NCBI RefSeq assembly: GCF_012927345.1
Contig: NZ_JABBGJ010000024.1
Location: 62,001-126,000 of the forward strand
Direction: 5' to 3'
DNA: 64,000 bases
Source of the DNA: Paraburkholderia polaris
Lineage (GTDB): Bacteria > Pseudomonadota > Gammaproteobacteria > Burkholderiales > Burkholderiaceae
The translations under genes were made by a program, and so were the position numbers. A model generated the notes under the pieces. The model saw only the letters and a list, made by a program, of their open reading frames with translations. It was not told the DNA's origin and ran no database searches. This document shows positions 8,587-17,227 of the stretch, in pieces; position 1 is the first letter of the stretch, and every line of letters begins with the position of its first letter.

Positions 8587-9909
8587 ATGTCTATCAAGAT
8601 TCGCAAACTCGATTCCAGCGCGCCCGACTTTCAAAAGTCGCTGCACGCGGTGCTCGCGTTCGAGGCGAGCGAAGACGAAGCAATCGAGCGCTCGGTTGCG
8701 CAGATTCTGAACGACGTGAAGGCACGCGGCGACGCTGCGGTGCTCGAGTACACGAACCGCTTCGACCGTGTCGAGGCGAAGAGTGTCGAGGCGCTCGAGT
8801 TGCCGATGTCCGAACTGGAAGCGGCGCTCGAAAGCCTCGAGCCGAAGCGCCGTGCGGCGCTCGAAGCGGCGGCGGCGCGCGTGCGCGGTTACCACGAGAA
8901 GCAGAAGATCGAATGCGGCAGCCATAGCTGGCAGTACACGGAAGCCGACGGCACCGTGCTCGGCCAGAAGGTGACGCCGCTGGATCGCGCGGGTATCTAT
9001 GTGCCGGGCGGCAAGGCCGCGTATCCGTCGTCGGTGCTGATGAACGCGATTCCGGCGCGCGTGGCCGGCGTGCGCGAAATCGTCATGGTCGTCCCGACGC
9101 CGGACGGCGTGAAAAATCCGCTGGTGCTGGCGGCAGCCTTGCTGGGCGGCGTGGATCGCGTGTTTACGATCGGCGGTGCGCAGGCGGTGGGCGCATTGGC
9201 GTACGGCACGGAAACGGTGCCTGCGGTCGACAAGATTTGCGGCCCGGGCAACGCCTATGTCGCGTCGGCCAAGCGCCGTGTGTTCGGCACGGTCGGGATC
9301 GACATGATCGCCGGGCCGTCGGAAATTCTCGTGCTGTGCGACGGCACGACGGACCCGCGCTGGATCGCGATGGACCTGTTCTCGCAGGCCGAGCACGACG
9401 AGCTCGCGCAATCCATCCTGCTGTGCCCGGACGATGCATTCATCGCCCGCGTGCACGACGCGATCAACGAACTGCTGCGGACCATGCCGCGCCAGGACGT
9501 GATCCGCGCGTCGCTCGAAGGCCGCGGTGCGCTGATCAAGGTGCGCGATATGGCCGAAGCCTGCGCGATCGCCAACGACATCGCACCGGAACACCTCGAA
9601 ATCTCCGCGCTGGAGCCGCATCAATGGGGCAAGCTGATCCGCCATGCCGGTGCGATCTTCCTCGGCCGCTACACCAGCGAAAGCCTCGGCGACTACTGCG
9701 CGGGGCCGAACCACGTGCTGCCAACGTCTCGTACCGCACGGTTCTCGTCACCGTTGGGCGTCTACGATTTCTTCAAGCGTTCGAGTGTGATCGAGGTCAG
9801 TGCGGACGGCGCGCAGACGCTCGGCGAGATCGCCGCCGAACTCGCTTACGGCGAAGGCCTGCAGGCCCACGCCCGCAGCGCCGAATACCGGATGCGGCAT
9901 AACGGCTGA
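8587..9909 (+). CDS. hisD: Histidinol dehydrogenase (HisD)
   Basis: Zinc-dependent, NAD-using enzyme that oxidises L-histidinol to L-histidine in the last two steps of the pathway. The 440-residue protein has the expected length. Key regions are YVPGGKAAYPSSVLMNAIPA, GPSEILVLCD, SQAEHDELAQ (zinc-binding Gln and His) and NDIAPEHLEI, where the Glu-His pair is the catalytic base couple known in the E. coli enzyme. It is third in the murA-his cluster. Confidence 0.97.
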   Translation: MSIKIRKLDSSAPDFQKSLHAVLAFEASEDEAIERSVAQILNDVKARGDAAVLEYTNRFDRVEAKSVEALELPMSELEAALESLEPKRRAALEAAAARVRGYHEKQKIECGSHSWQYTEADGTVLGQKVTPLDRAGIYVPGGKAAYPSSVLMNAIPARVAGVREIVMVVPTPDGVKNPLVLAAALLGGVDRVFTIGGAQAVGALAYGTETVPAVDKICGPGNAYVASAKRRVFGTVGIDMIAGPSEILVLCDGTTDPRWIAMDLFSQAEHDELAQSILLCPDDAFIARVHDAINELLRTMPRQDVIRASLEGRGALIKVRDMAEACAIANDIAPEHLEISALEPHQWGKLIRHAGAIFLGRYTSESLGDYCAGPNHVLPTSRTARFSSPLGVYDFFKRSSVIEVSADGAQTLGEIAAELAYGEGLQAHARSAEYRMRHNG

Positions 9910-10102
9910 AGCTGAGGCACCAGCGCCTGAATGCGGCGAACCCGATGAGGGAGCAGGCGGGCATCGAACCGAGGCCCGCGAAGTTCACCGACGGATTTCG
10001 CGTGGTTTCCCGTTAAATAACGACAATACAGACCAACCTGGCGCGGCCATCGTGGCGCCGATGCCAGGCCAGCATCTCCCTTGCGGACCGCTCCGCTGAC
10101 TT

Positions 10103-11173
10103 ATGACGACACCTCAAGACATCATCCGCCGCGACGTGCTCGCGATGACGAGCTATCCGGTTCCTGACGCCACGGGCTATATCAAGCTCGATGCGATGGA
10201 AAATCCGTTTCCGCTGCCACCGGTGCTCGCCGCGCATCTGGGCGAGCATCTGGCCGGTGTTGCGCTGAACCGCTACCCGGCGCCGCGCCCGGAAGCGCTG
10301 ATCGAAAAGATCAAGCGCGTGATGGGTGTGCCCGCGGGTTGCGACGTGCTGCTCGGCAACGGTTCGGATGAAATCATCAGCATGGTGTCGGTGGCGTGCG
10401 CGAAGCCGGGCGCCAAGGTGCTCGCGCCGGTGCCGGGTTTCGTGATGTATCAGATGTCAGCGAAGCTGGCGAATCTGGAATTCATCGGCGTGCCGCTGAA
10501 GCCCGATTTCACGCTCGACACCGAAGCGATGCTGGCGGCGATCGCCGAGCACGAACCGGCGGTCGTCTATCTGGCCTATCCGAACAACCCGACCGGCACG
10601 CTGTACGACGACGCGGACATGGAGCGCATCATCGCCGCGGCGAACAAAAGCCTGGTGGTGATCGACGAGGCGTACCAGCCGTTTGCGCAGCAAAGCTGGC
10701 TGCCGCGCGCCGATGCGTTCGACAACGTCGTCGTGATGCGCACCGTGTCCAAGCTTGGTCTGGCCGGCATCCGCCTGGGTTATCTGGTCGGCAAGCCCGC
10801 CTGGCTGACCGAATTCGACAAGGTGCGCCCGCCCTACAACACCAATGTGCTGACGCAAGCCGCCGCCGATTTCCTGCTCGACCACGTCGATGTGCTCGAC
10901 ACCCAGGCGGCGCAATTGCGCGAAGAACGCACGAAACTCGCGCAAGCCGTGGGCCAATTGCCGGGCGCCGAAGTGTTCCCGAGCGCCGGCAACTTTCTGC
11001 TGGTGCGGGTGCCTGACGCATCGGTTATGTTCGAAACGCTGCTGGCCGCACGGGTTCTGATCAAAAACGTGAGTAAAATGCATCCATTGCTGGTCAATTG
11101 CGTGCGTTTGACCGTCGGTTCGCCCGAAGAAAACGCCCAATTGATCGCCGGACTGAAACTCGTGCTGCATTGA
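10103..11173 (+). CDS. hisC: Histidinol-phosphate aminotransferase (HisC)
   Basis: PLP-dependent class I/II aminotransferase that makes L-histidinol phosphate from imidazole acetol phosphate. At 356 residues it has the normal HisC length. The PLP lysine is Lys217 in TVSKLGLAGIRLG, and the cofactor-binding YPNNPTGT (about 159-166) and VVIDEAYQPF (about 185-194) stretches are intact. A 193-base gap with no recognisable feature separates it from hisD. Confidence 0.95.
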   Translation: MTTPQDIIRRDVLAMTSYPVPDATGYIKLDAMENPFPLPPVLAAHLGEHLAGVALNRYPAPRPEALIEKIKRVMGVPAGCDVLLGNGSDEIISMVSVACAKPGAKVLAPVPGFVMYQMSAKLANLEFIGVPLKPDFTLDTEAMLAAIAEHEPAVVYLAYPNNPTGTLYDDADMERIIAAANKSLVVIDEAYQPFAQQSWLPRADAFDNVVVMRTVSKLGLAGIRLGYLVGKPAWLTEFDKVRPPYNTNVLTQAAADFLLDHVDVLDTQAAQLREERTKLAQAVGQLPGAEVFPSAGNFLLVRVPDASVMFETLLAARVLIKNVSKMHPLLVNCVRLTVGSPEENAQLIAGLKLVLH

Positions 11174-11287
11174 ACGGCGTGCCAAATGGCCGCGTGAGCG
11201 CTTTTCCCAACTGCGAAAAGCGCGCGCGGCCCGCCGTTTTCCCATCCCACACTACTATCGCTTTCTAGCTAGATTCGAGGAATTACC

Positions 11288-11875
11288 ATGCGCCTTGCGG
11301 AAGTCGTTCGCAATACCAGCGAAACGCAGATCCGTGTGAAGATCAATCTGGACGGCACCGGTCAGCAGAAGCTGGCCACCGGTGTGCCGTTTCTTGATCA
11401 CATGCTCGACCAGATCGCACGGCACGGATTGTTCGATCTCGACATCGAAGCGCATGGCGACTTGCATATCGACGACCACCATACGGTCGAAGACGTCGGC
11501 ATCACGCTCGGCCAGGCCGTCGCGAAGGCAATTGGCGACCGCAAGGGCATCCGCCGCTACGGTCATTCCTACGTGCCGCTTGACGAAGCGCTGTCGCGCG
11601 TCGTGATCGACTTTTCCGGCCGTCCGGGCCTCGAATTCCATGTGCCGTTCACGCGCGCGCGCATCGGCACGTTCGACGTCGATCTCTCCATTGAATTTTT
11701 CCGCGGCTTCGTGAACCATGCCGGCGTCACGCTGCATATCGACAACCTGCGTGGCCTGAACGCCCATCATCAGATGGAAACGGTGTTCAAGGCGTTCGGG
11801 CGTGCATTGCGCATGGCCGTCGAACTGGACGAACGCGCGGCGGGACAGATTCCGTCGACCAAGGGCAGCCTTTAA
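11288..11875 (+). CDS. hisB: Imidazoleglycerol-phosphate dehydratase (HisB)
   Basis: Dehydrates imidazole glycerol phosphate in the histidine pathway. The 195-residue product is the monofunctional dehydratase, without the phosphatase domain fused in E. coli. Metal-binding His motifs are visible: FLDHMLDQIARHG, DDHHTVEDVG, and a second set NAHHQMETVFKAF near the C-terminus. A ribosome site (GAGGAAT) lies before the ATG. Confidence 0.97.
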   Translation: MRLAEVVRNTSETQIRVKINLDGTGQQKLATGVPFLDHMLDQIARHGLFDLDIEAHGDLHIDDHHTVEDVGITLGQAVAKAIGDRKGIRRYGHSYVPLDEALSRVVIDFSGRPGLEFHVPFTRARIGTFDVDLSIEFFRGFVNHAGVTLHIDNLRGLNAHHQMETVFKAFGRALRMAVELDERAAGQIPSTKGSL

Positions 11876-11946
11876 GCGCTCATTTACCAGCTCATTAAAC
11901 AAGACTACGACCAGGACCGGCTGCGCTTCCACGCGGCCGGTGTGCG

Positions 11947-12567
11947 ATGGACATTCTGAAGTCGTTTATTTCGCTGCTGGCGCTGATCAATCCGGTCGGC
12001 GCCATCCCGTTCTTCATGAGCCTGACGGCGCTGCAGAGCGACGCCGAGCGGCGCAGAACCATCCGCATCGCGGCGATTTCGGTGTTCTGTGTGATTGCGG
12101 TGACTACGCTGCTCGGACAGCAGATCATCAGCTTCTTCGGCATTTCGGTCGGGTCGCTCGAAGTGGGCGGCGGGATCATCATGCTGCTGATGGCGATCAA
12201 CATGCTGAACGCGCAGATCGGCAACAGCCGTTCGACGCCGGAAGAGCGCCATGAAGCCGAGCAGAAGGACAACATCGCGGTCGTGCCGCTGGCGATCCCG
12301 CTGTTGACCGGCCCGGGCGCGATCAGCACCACGATCATCTATGCGGCCGGCTCGGTGCATTGGTACGACCGGCTGAGCCTGATTGCGATCGGCGCCGTGC
12401 TGGCGGCGATCTGTTTTTTTTCGCTGCGGCTCGCCGAACCGATTGCCCGTTGGGTAGGTCGCACAGGTATCAACATCGGTACGCGGCTCATGGGTTTGAT
12501 GTTATCGGCGCTGGCGGTGGAATTCATCGTCGATGGATTGAAGGCATTGCTGCCTAACTTGAAATGA
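11947..12567 (+). CDS. MarC-family integral membrane protein inside the his operon
   Basis: A 206-residue MarC/UPF0056 membrane protein with about six hydrophobic segments, beginning with KSFISLLALINPVGAIPFFMS, a family signature. A hydrophilic loop (about residues 98-112, with EERHEAEQKDN) separates the two halves, and the family motif PLAIPLLTGPGAIST follows it. The function of MarC proteins is not established; the old link to multiple antibiotic resistance has not held up. Its stop overlaps the hisH start, so it is co-translated with histidine genes. Confidence 0.9.
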   Translation: MDILKSFISLLALINPVGAIPFFMSLTALQSDAERRRTIRIAAISVFCVIAVTTLLGQQIISFFGISVGSLEVGGGIIMLLMAINMLNAQIGNSRSTPEERHEAEQKDNIAVVPLAIPLLTGPGAISTTIIYAAGSVHWYDRLSLIAIGAVLAAICFFSLRLAEPIARWVGRTGINIGTRLMGLMLSALAVEFIVDGLKALLPNLK

Positions 12568-13205
12568 AAACTTCGATAGCGATTGTGGATTACGGAATGG
12601 GCAACCTGCGCTCGGTCGCCCAGGCATTGCGCCGCGCCGCGCCGGACGCGGACGTGGCGATCGTCGATCGGCCCGAAGCGATCCGCTCGGCTGATCGCGT
12701 GGTGCTGCCCGGTCAGGGCGCCATGCCCGACTGCATGCGCAGTCTGGCCGAATCCGGCCTGCAGGAAGCGGTCGTGGAAGCCTCGCGCTCCAAGCCGCTG
12801 ATGGGTGTGTGCGTCGGCGAACAGATGTTGTTCGACTGGAGCGCCGAGGGCGATACGCCCGGCCTGGGTCTGTTGCCGGGAAAAGTGCTGCGCTTCGACC
12901 TGGAAGGCCAGGTGCAGGACGACGGCTCGCGCTTCAAGGTCCCGCAAATGGGCTGGAACCGCGTGCGCCAGGCCAAGCCGCATCCGCTGTGGGACGGCGT
13001 CGCGGACAACGCGTTCTTCTACTTCGTGCACAGCTATTACGTCGTACCGGACAACGCTGCCCACACGTCGGGCGAAACGGTGTACGGTGTGCCCTTTACC
13101 TCGGCGGTGGCGCGGGATAACATCTTCGCGACCCAATTCCACCCGGAAAAGAGCGCTGAAGCGGGGCTGCGCGTGTATCGCAACTTCGTGCACTGGAACC
13201 CGTGA
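12564..13205 (+). CDS. hisH: Imidazole glycerol phosphate synthase, glutaminase subunit (HisH)
   Basis: Class I glutamine amidotransferase that supplies ammonia to HisF. The nucleophile is Cys83 in MGVCVGEQM, and the His-Glu pair of the triad is in QFHPEKSAEAG near residues 192-202. The oxyanion strand region VVLPGQGAMPDC is intact. The product has 213 residues. The start overlaps the upstream marC-like gene by four bases. HisH and HisF work as a complex, and hisF lies 1.2 kb downstream. Confidence 0.97.
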   Translation: MKTSIAIVDYGMGNLRSVAQALRRAAPDADVAIVDRPEAIRSADRVVLPGQGAMPDCMRSLAESGLQEAVVEASRSKPLMGVCVGEQMLFDWSAEGDTPGLGLLPGKVLRFDLEGQVQDDGSRFKVPQMGWNRVRQAKPHPLWDGVADNAFFYFVHSYYVVPDNAAHTSGETVYGVPFTSAVARDNIFATQFHPEKSAEAGLRVYRNFVHWNP

Positions 13206-13419
13206 GCGCCTTTCTTCATCCCGTTGCCGTGCGTCGTTCCGCCACAAGCGGGGCGTCGGCTGTACGCTACAACCGCAGCAAGACGATTTCGCTTCAATAC
13301 GGCGCTCCGCAAGGGCGTCGAAAGAGTTGTACTAAACTAGCGAAACGGCGCTGTGGCGGGCTGGTTTGTCAGCCGCTGCCGCCGACCTTCAACCACCTCC
13401 CAGACAACACCCGATTGCT

Positions 13420-14172
13420 ATGCTGCTGATTCCCGCCATCGACCTGAAAGATGGTCACTGTGTACGCCTCAAACAGGGCGATATGGACCAGGCGACGATA
13501 TTTTCCGAGGAACCGGCGGCGATGGCCCGACATTGGGTCGACCGCGGCGCCCGTCGTCTGCACCTTGTCGACCTGAATGGCGCGTTCGCCGGCAAGCCGA
13601 GAAACGAAGACGCGATCCGCGCGATCATCGAGGAAGTAGGTGGCGAGATTCCCGTCCAGCTGGGCGGCGGCATCCGTGACCTGAACACGATCGAGCGCTA
13701 TCTGGACGACGGTTTGTCGTACGTCATCATCGGCACGGCCGCGGTGAAGAATCCGGGCTTCCTGCAGGACGCGTGCACGGCTTTCGGTGGCCATATCATC
13801 GTCGGTCTGGATGCGAAAGACGGCAAGGTCGCCACCGACGGCTGGAGCAAGCTGACCGGTCATGAAGTGGTCGATCTGGGACGCAAGTTCGAGGACTACG
13901 GCTGCGAGTCGATCATCTACACCGACATCGGCCGCGACGGCATGCTGCAGGGCATCAACATCGAAGCGACGGTGCGTCTCGCACGCGCGGTGAAGATTCC
14001 GGTGATCGCGAGCGGCGGTTTGTCGAACCTTACGGACATCGAGTCGCTGTGCGAAGTCGAGGACGAAGGCATCGAAGGCGTGATCTGCGGCCGGGCGATC
14101 TACTCGGGCGATCTGGACTTCGCGGCGGCGCAAACCCTCGCGGACCGGCTGCGCGAATCGGACGACGCTTAA
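13420..14172 (+). CDS. hisA: ProFAR isomerase (HisA)
   Basis: (Beta/alpha)8-barrel isomerase that converts N'-formimino-ProFAR to PRFAR. I chose the ATG at 13420 (MLLIPAIDLKDG), which gives 250 residues and puts the catalytic Asp at position 8, as in the family; an upstream TTG at 13366 is unlikely. The second catalytic Asp is in the YTDIGRDGMLQG segment, and the phosphate-binding loops include QLGGGIRD and IASGGLSN. Confidence 0.96.
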   Translation: MLLIPAIDLKDGHCVRLKQGDMDQATIFSEEPAAMARHWVDRGARRLHLVDLNGAFAGKPRNEDAIRAIIEEVGGEIPVQLGGGIRDLNTIERYLDDGLSYVIIGTAAVKNPGFLQDACTAFGGHIIVGLDAKDGKVATDGWSKLTGHEVVDLGRKFEDYGCESIIYTDIGRDGMLQGINIEATVRLARAVKIPVIASGGLSNLTDIESLCEVEDEGIEGVICGRAIYSGDLDFAAAQTLADRLRESDDA

Positions 14173-14222
14173 GGTTCGACGCCTGCAGCGTCGCATTCGC
14201 CGCGGAATCGGCGTTTAGAGCC

Positions 14223-14286
14223 GGGCGTAAAGCGGGCCTAAGCGGGCATCAAGCAGGCGTAAAAGCGGACGGCAAGCGGACGCGAC
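14223..14286 (+). repeat. Degenerate 10-12 bp tandem repeat after hisA
   Basis: Five or so successive units resembling GGGCGTAAAGC (GGGCCTAAGC, GGGCATCAAGC, AGGCGTAAAAGC, GGACGGCAAGC) fill the first part of the 258-base gap between hisA and hisF. The units vary in length and sequence, so this is an old, decayed tandem array. Confidence 0.65.
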
Positions 14287-14309
14287 GGCGCGTCCTGAAA
14301 GCGCGTCAC

Positions 14310-14352
14310 GCCGCGTGCATGTGCCTTCGGCACATTTCCGGCCTGACGCGGC
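14310..14352 (+). other. Stem-loop with a UUCG tip between hisA and hisF
   Basis: An inner perfect stem ATGTGCC/GGCACAT (14319-14325 with 14329-14335) closes on a cUUCGg tetraloop, and an outer arm GCCGCGT (14310-14316) pairs with ACGCGGC (14346-14352). There is no T-run, so it is not a classical terminator; it may be an RNA-stability or processing element inside the operon. Confidence 0.55.
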
Positions 14353-14430
14353 TTGCCGCGCCGGCACTGTGCCGCTCGTGAAGATTCAGGCGAGCGGCCT
14401 CATCAGCGGTATTGGCAGAATTGCAAGATC

Positions 14431-15204
14431 ATGGCTCTAGCTAAACGCATCATCCCCTGTCTCGACGTCACGGCTGGACGCGTGGTCAAGGGCGTCAACT
14501 TCGTCGAACTGCGCGACGCGGGCGATCCGGTCGAAATCGCGCGCCGCTACGACGATCAGGGCGCCGACGAACTCACCTTCCTCGACATCACCGCCACCTC
14601 CGACCAGCGCGATCTGATCCTGCCGATCATCGAAGCGGTCGCCTCCCAGGTGTTCATTCCACTGACGGTCGGCGGCGGCGTGCGCGCTGTCGAAGACGTG
14701 CGGCGCCTGTTGAATGCGGGCGCGGACAAGATCAGCATGAACTCGTCGGCAGTTGCGAATCCGCAACTCGTGCGCGACGCGACGGACAAATACGGCTCGC
14801 AATGCATCGTCGTTGCAATCGACGCGAAGCGCGTGTCCGCGGACGGCGAACCGCCGCGCTGGGAAGTCTTCACGCATGGCGGCCGCAAGGCCACCGGTCT
14901 CGAAGCCGTCGAATGGGCGCGCAAGATGGCCGAACTGGGCGCGGGCGAAATCCTGTTGACGAGCATGGACCGCGACGGCACCAAGAGCGGCTTCGATCTT
15001 GCCCTCACACGGGCGGTGTCCGACGCGGTGTCGATTCCGGTGATCGCCTCGGGCGGCGTCGGCTCGCTGCAGCATCTGGCCGACGGCATCAAGAACGGCC
15101 ACGCGGACGCGGTACTGGCCGCGAGCATCTTCCACTACGGCGAACACACCGTGGGCGAGGCCAAGCGCTTCATGGCCGATCAAGGCATTTCGGTGAGGTT
15201 GTGA
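14431..15204 (+). CDS. hisF: Imidazole glycerol phosphate synthase, cyclase subunit (HisF)
   Basis: Barrel-fold cyclase that uses ammonia from HisH to turn PRFAR into imidazole glycerol phosphate and AICAR. The ATG at 14431 gives 257 residues, the family length, and places the catalytic Asp at residue 12 (IIPCLDVTAGR); an open frame extends upstream to 14353 but lacks family sequence. The second catalytic Asp is in SMDRDGTKSGFD. Phosphate-binding loops GGGVRAVED and ASGGVGS are intact. The next gene follows within two bases. Confidence 0.97.
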   Translation: MALAKRIIPCLDVTAGRVVKGVNFVELRDAGDPVEIARRYDDQGADELTFLDITATSDQRDLILPIIEAVASQVFIPLTVGGGVRAVEDVRRLLNAGADKISMNSSAVANPQLVRDATDKYGSQCIVVAIDAKRVSADGEPPRWEVFTHGGRKATGLEAVEWARKMAELGAGEILLTSMDRDGTKSGFDLALTRAVSDAVSIPVIASGGVGSLQHLADGIKNGHADAVLAASIFHYGEHTVGEAKRFMADQGISVRL

Positions 15205-15205
15205 C

Positions 15206-15616
15206 GTGGTGAATCCCTCTGCAGTAGATTGGCTCGACAAGGTCAGGTGGGACGCGAACGGCCTCGTGCCGGTGATCGCGCAGGAAGCGTCGACCAACGA
15301 CGTGCTGATGTTCGCGTGGATGAACCGCGAAGCCCTGACGAAAACGGTGGAATTGGGCCGCGCGGTGTACTTCTCGCGTTCGCGCCAGCGCCTGTGGTTC
15401 AAAGGCGAAGAGTCCGGCCACGTGCAGCACGTGCATGAAGTGCGGCTCGATTGCGACGAAGACGTCGTGCTGCTGAAGGTCGAGCAGGTGTCGGGCATCG
15501 CGTGCCACACCGGCCGTCATTCGTGCTTTTTCCAGAAATTCGAAGGCTCGGTTGAAGACGGCGGCTGGGTCGCCGTCGATCCCGTGTTGAAAGACCCCGA
15601 ACACATCTACAAATGA
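15206..15616 (+). CDS. hisI: Phosphoribosyl-AMP cyclohydrolase (HisI)
   Basis: Zinc- and magnesium-dependent hydrolase that opens the adenine ring of PR-AMP. The 136-residue product is the single-function form (HisI and HisE are separate genes here). Signature regions are FAWMNREALTKT, YFSRSRQRLWFKGEESGH and the metal-binding LDCDEDVVLLKV / GIACHTGRHSCFF cysteines. It starts with GTG immediately after hisF; a second in-frame GTG lies three bases further on. It overlaps hisE by four bases. Confidence 0.96.
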   Translation: MVNPSAVDWLDKVRWDANGLVPVIAQEASTNDVLMFAWMNREALTKTVELGRAVYFSRSRQRLWFKGEESGHVQHVHEVRLDCDEDVVLLKVEQVSGIACHTGRHSCFFQKFEGSVEDGGWVAVDPVLKDPEHIYK

Positions 15617-16005
15617 CGCAATCCACGCAATCCACGGAACCCTCTTCGTCCACCAACGACACGCTGCTGCGCCTCGCGGCCATCATCGACAGCCGCAAGG
15701 GTGGTGATCCGGACGTCTCGTACGTGTCGCGCCTGTTCCACAAGGGCGATGACGCGATTCTCAAGAAGATCGGCGAAGAAGCCACCGAAGTCGTGCTGGC
15801 CGCCAAAGACACGCGTCACGGCGGCGCACCGAAAGCGCTGGTCGGCGAAGTGGCGGACCTGTGGTTTCACTGCCTGGTGATGCTGTCGCATTTCGACCTG
15901 AGTCCGGCTGACGTGCTTGCCGAACTCGAGCGCCGTGAAGGCCTGTCGGGCATCGAGGAAAAGGCGTTGCGCAAGAGCCGCGAGCGCGAGGAGAACGGCG
16001 ACTGA
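15613..16005 (+). CDS. hisE: Phosphoribosyl-ATP pyrophosphatase (HisE)
   Basis: Removes pyrophosphate from PR-ATP. This 130-residue protein is an all-alpha MazG-like fold: the region LKKIGEEATEVVLAAKD contains the metal-binding Glu residues, and the second helix pair has GEVADLWFHCLVML. The first roughly 15 residues are a Ser/Thr-rich leader, and the last 20 are a charged tail. It closes the his gene run and overlaps hisI by four bases. Confidence 0.96.
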   Translation: MTQSTQSTEPSSSTNDTLLRLAAIIDSRKGGDPDVSYVSRLFHKGDDAILKKIGEEATEVVLAAKDTRHGGAPKALVGEVADLWFHCLVMLSHFDLSPADVLAELERREGLSGIEEKALRKSREREENGD

Positions 16006-16088
16006 TTGTCGCCACGTCTTGAAGTGGCGAACGTCGGCACCCACATTGCACTGAACGCATCGGATCGCATCCTCGGGAGGACGCAAGC

Positions 16089-16484
16089 ATGGAGCAGTCG
16101 CATGGAAATTATCCGCCGCCGGTCTACCGCAACGCGATCGAGCCCGAGCGCGAACGCAGTCTGCGCACGCTCACGCATGTGCTGTACGCGCTGTATGCGG
16201 TCCATTGGCTGACGGGTGGTCTGACGATTCTGATCGCGATCATCATCAACTATGTGAAGCGGGCCGATGTGGTGGGCACGCCCTACGAGGCGCATTTCGA
16301 GTGGCAGATCCGCTCGTTCTGGATGGCCTTGCTGGGCTATGCGATCGGTGGCGTGTTGCTGTTCGTGGTGATCGGTATCCCGGTTCTGTGGGCCGTCAGC
16401 ATCTGGATGTTGTACCGTATTATCAAGGGCTGGCTGTATCTGTACGATAACAAGCCGCTCGCGAATCCGCGGGGCTGGTTTTGA
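16089..16484 (+). CDS. DUF4870-like small membrane protein
   Basis: A 131-residue protein with about three hydrophobic segments (about 37-58, 80-104 and 106-122) resembling DUF4870/Tic20-like membrane proteins. The N-terminus is polar with a short Pro-rich stretch, and the C-terminus ends in a charged tail (YLYDNKPLANPRGWF). A ribosome site (GGGAGG) precedes the ATG. It follows hisE by 83 bases and is probably co-transcribed. I know of no established function. Confidence 0.75.
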   Translation: MEQSHGNYPPPVYRNAIEPERERSLRTLTHVLYALYAVHWLTGGLTILIAIIINYVKRADVVGTPYEAHFEWQIRSFWMALLGYAIGGVLLFVVIGIPVLWAVSIWMLYRIIKGWLYLYDNKPLANPRGWF

Positions 16485-16566
16485 GTTGAGTCCGGTCGCG
16501 GCCGGGAGGGACATTAGCCGTGCCGCGCCACGCTCCGCGCTCTAGCCATACTGTGTCAGGAATACG

Positions 16567-16932
16567 ATGAGTCACGACCCAAACTGCCTTTTCTGCAAGA
16601 TCGCCGCCGGCGAGATTCCGTCGACCAAAGTCCATGAAGACGAAGAGTTTGTTGCCTTCCGCGACATCCGTCCGGCAGCTGAAACGCATGTACTGGTGAT
16701 TCCCCGCAAGCACGTCGCCACGCTGTCGAATTGCACCGAAAGCGAGGCGCCGCTGCTTGGTAGAATGCTTGTTCTGGTGGCGCGTCTGGCCGACCAGCTC
16801 GGCGTGGCGTACACCGGTGGCGAAAGCGGTTTTCGTACGGTAATCAATACGGGTCCGGGCGGCGGGCAAGAGGTGTATCACCTGCACGCACACATCCTCG
16901 CAGGGCCGCGTCCGTGGCAGCGAATGGGCTGA
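16567..16932 (+). CDS. HIT-family nucleotide phosphoramidase (HinT-like)
   Basis: Histidine-triad protein of 121 residues. The triad HLHAHILAG places His105, His107 and His109 at the active site, and the N-terminal CLFCKIAAGEIPS is the HinT signature. HinT enzymes hydrolyse nucleoside phosphoramidates and aminoacyl-adenylates in the cytoplasm; placement next to hisE is common in proteobacteria. The stop codon falls in the first unit of a 13-bp tandem repeat (16922-16983). Confidence 0.93.
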   Translation: MSHDPNCLFCKIAAGEIPSTKVHEDEEFVAFRDIRPAAETHVLVIPRKHVATLSNCTESEAPLLGRMLVLVARLADQLGVAYTGGESGFRTVINTGPGGGQEVYHLHAHILAGPRPWQRMG

Positions 16933-16983
16933 CGAACGGGCTGACAGAATGGGCTGACAGCGCGGGCTGATCGCGCGGGCTTA
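16922..16983 (+). repeat. 13-bp tandem repeat spanning the end of the HIT gene
   Basis: About four and a half units of the form AATGGGCTGACAG (variants AACGGGCTGACAG, CGCGGGCTGATCG) start in the last codons of the HIT gene and run into the gap. Each unit contains a TGA; the first supplies the gene's stop. The rest of the 295-base gap up to tatA holds nothing I recognise. Confidence 0.75.
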
Positions 16984-17227
16984 CAAATAACCGCGGACTG
17001 CGAGGCGCGCGGCGAGTTTTGGTGGTCGACAATAGCTGGGTCGTGGTTTTTGCTGCACTGTAACGACGCCGACGCGATCGTCAGGTCAGAATGGCACACC
17101 GTGTCGCGGGTTGAATCGGAACTGCTCGCGGCAACGTATAGATGGAGCGTACGCGCTTCGATTCACGCCGCAAGGCGCACGAGTTTTGCCGCATCAAGGT
17201 GCGGTGTCGGGGTTAAGGAGAGTAGTC

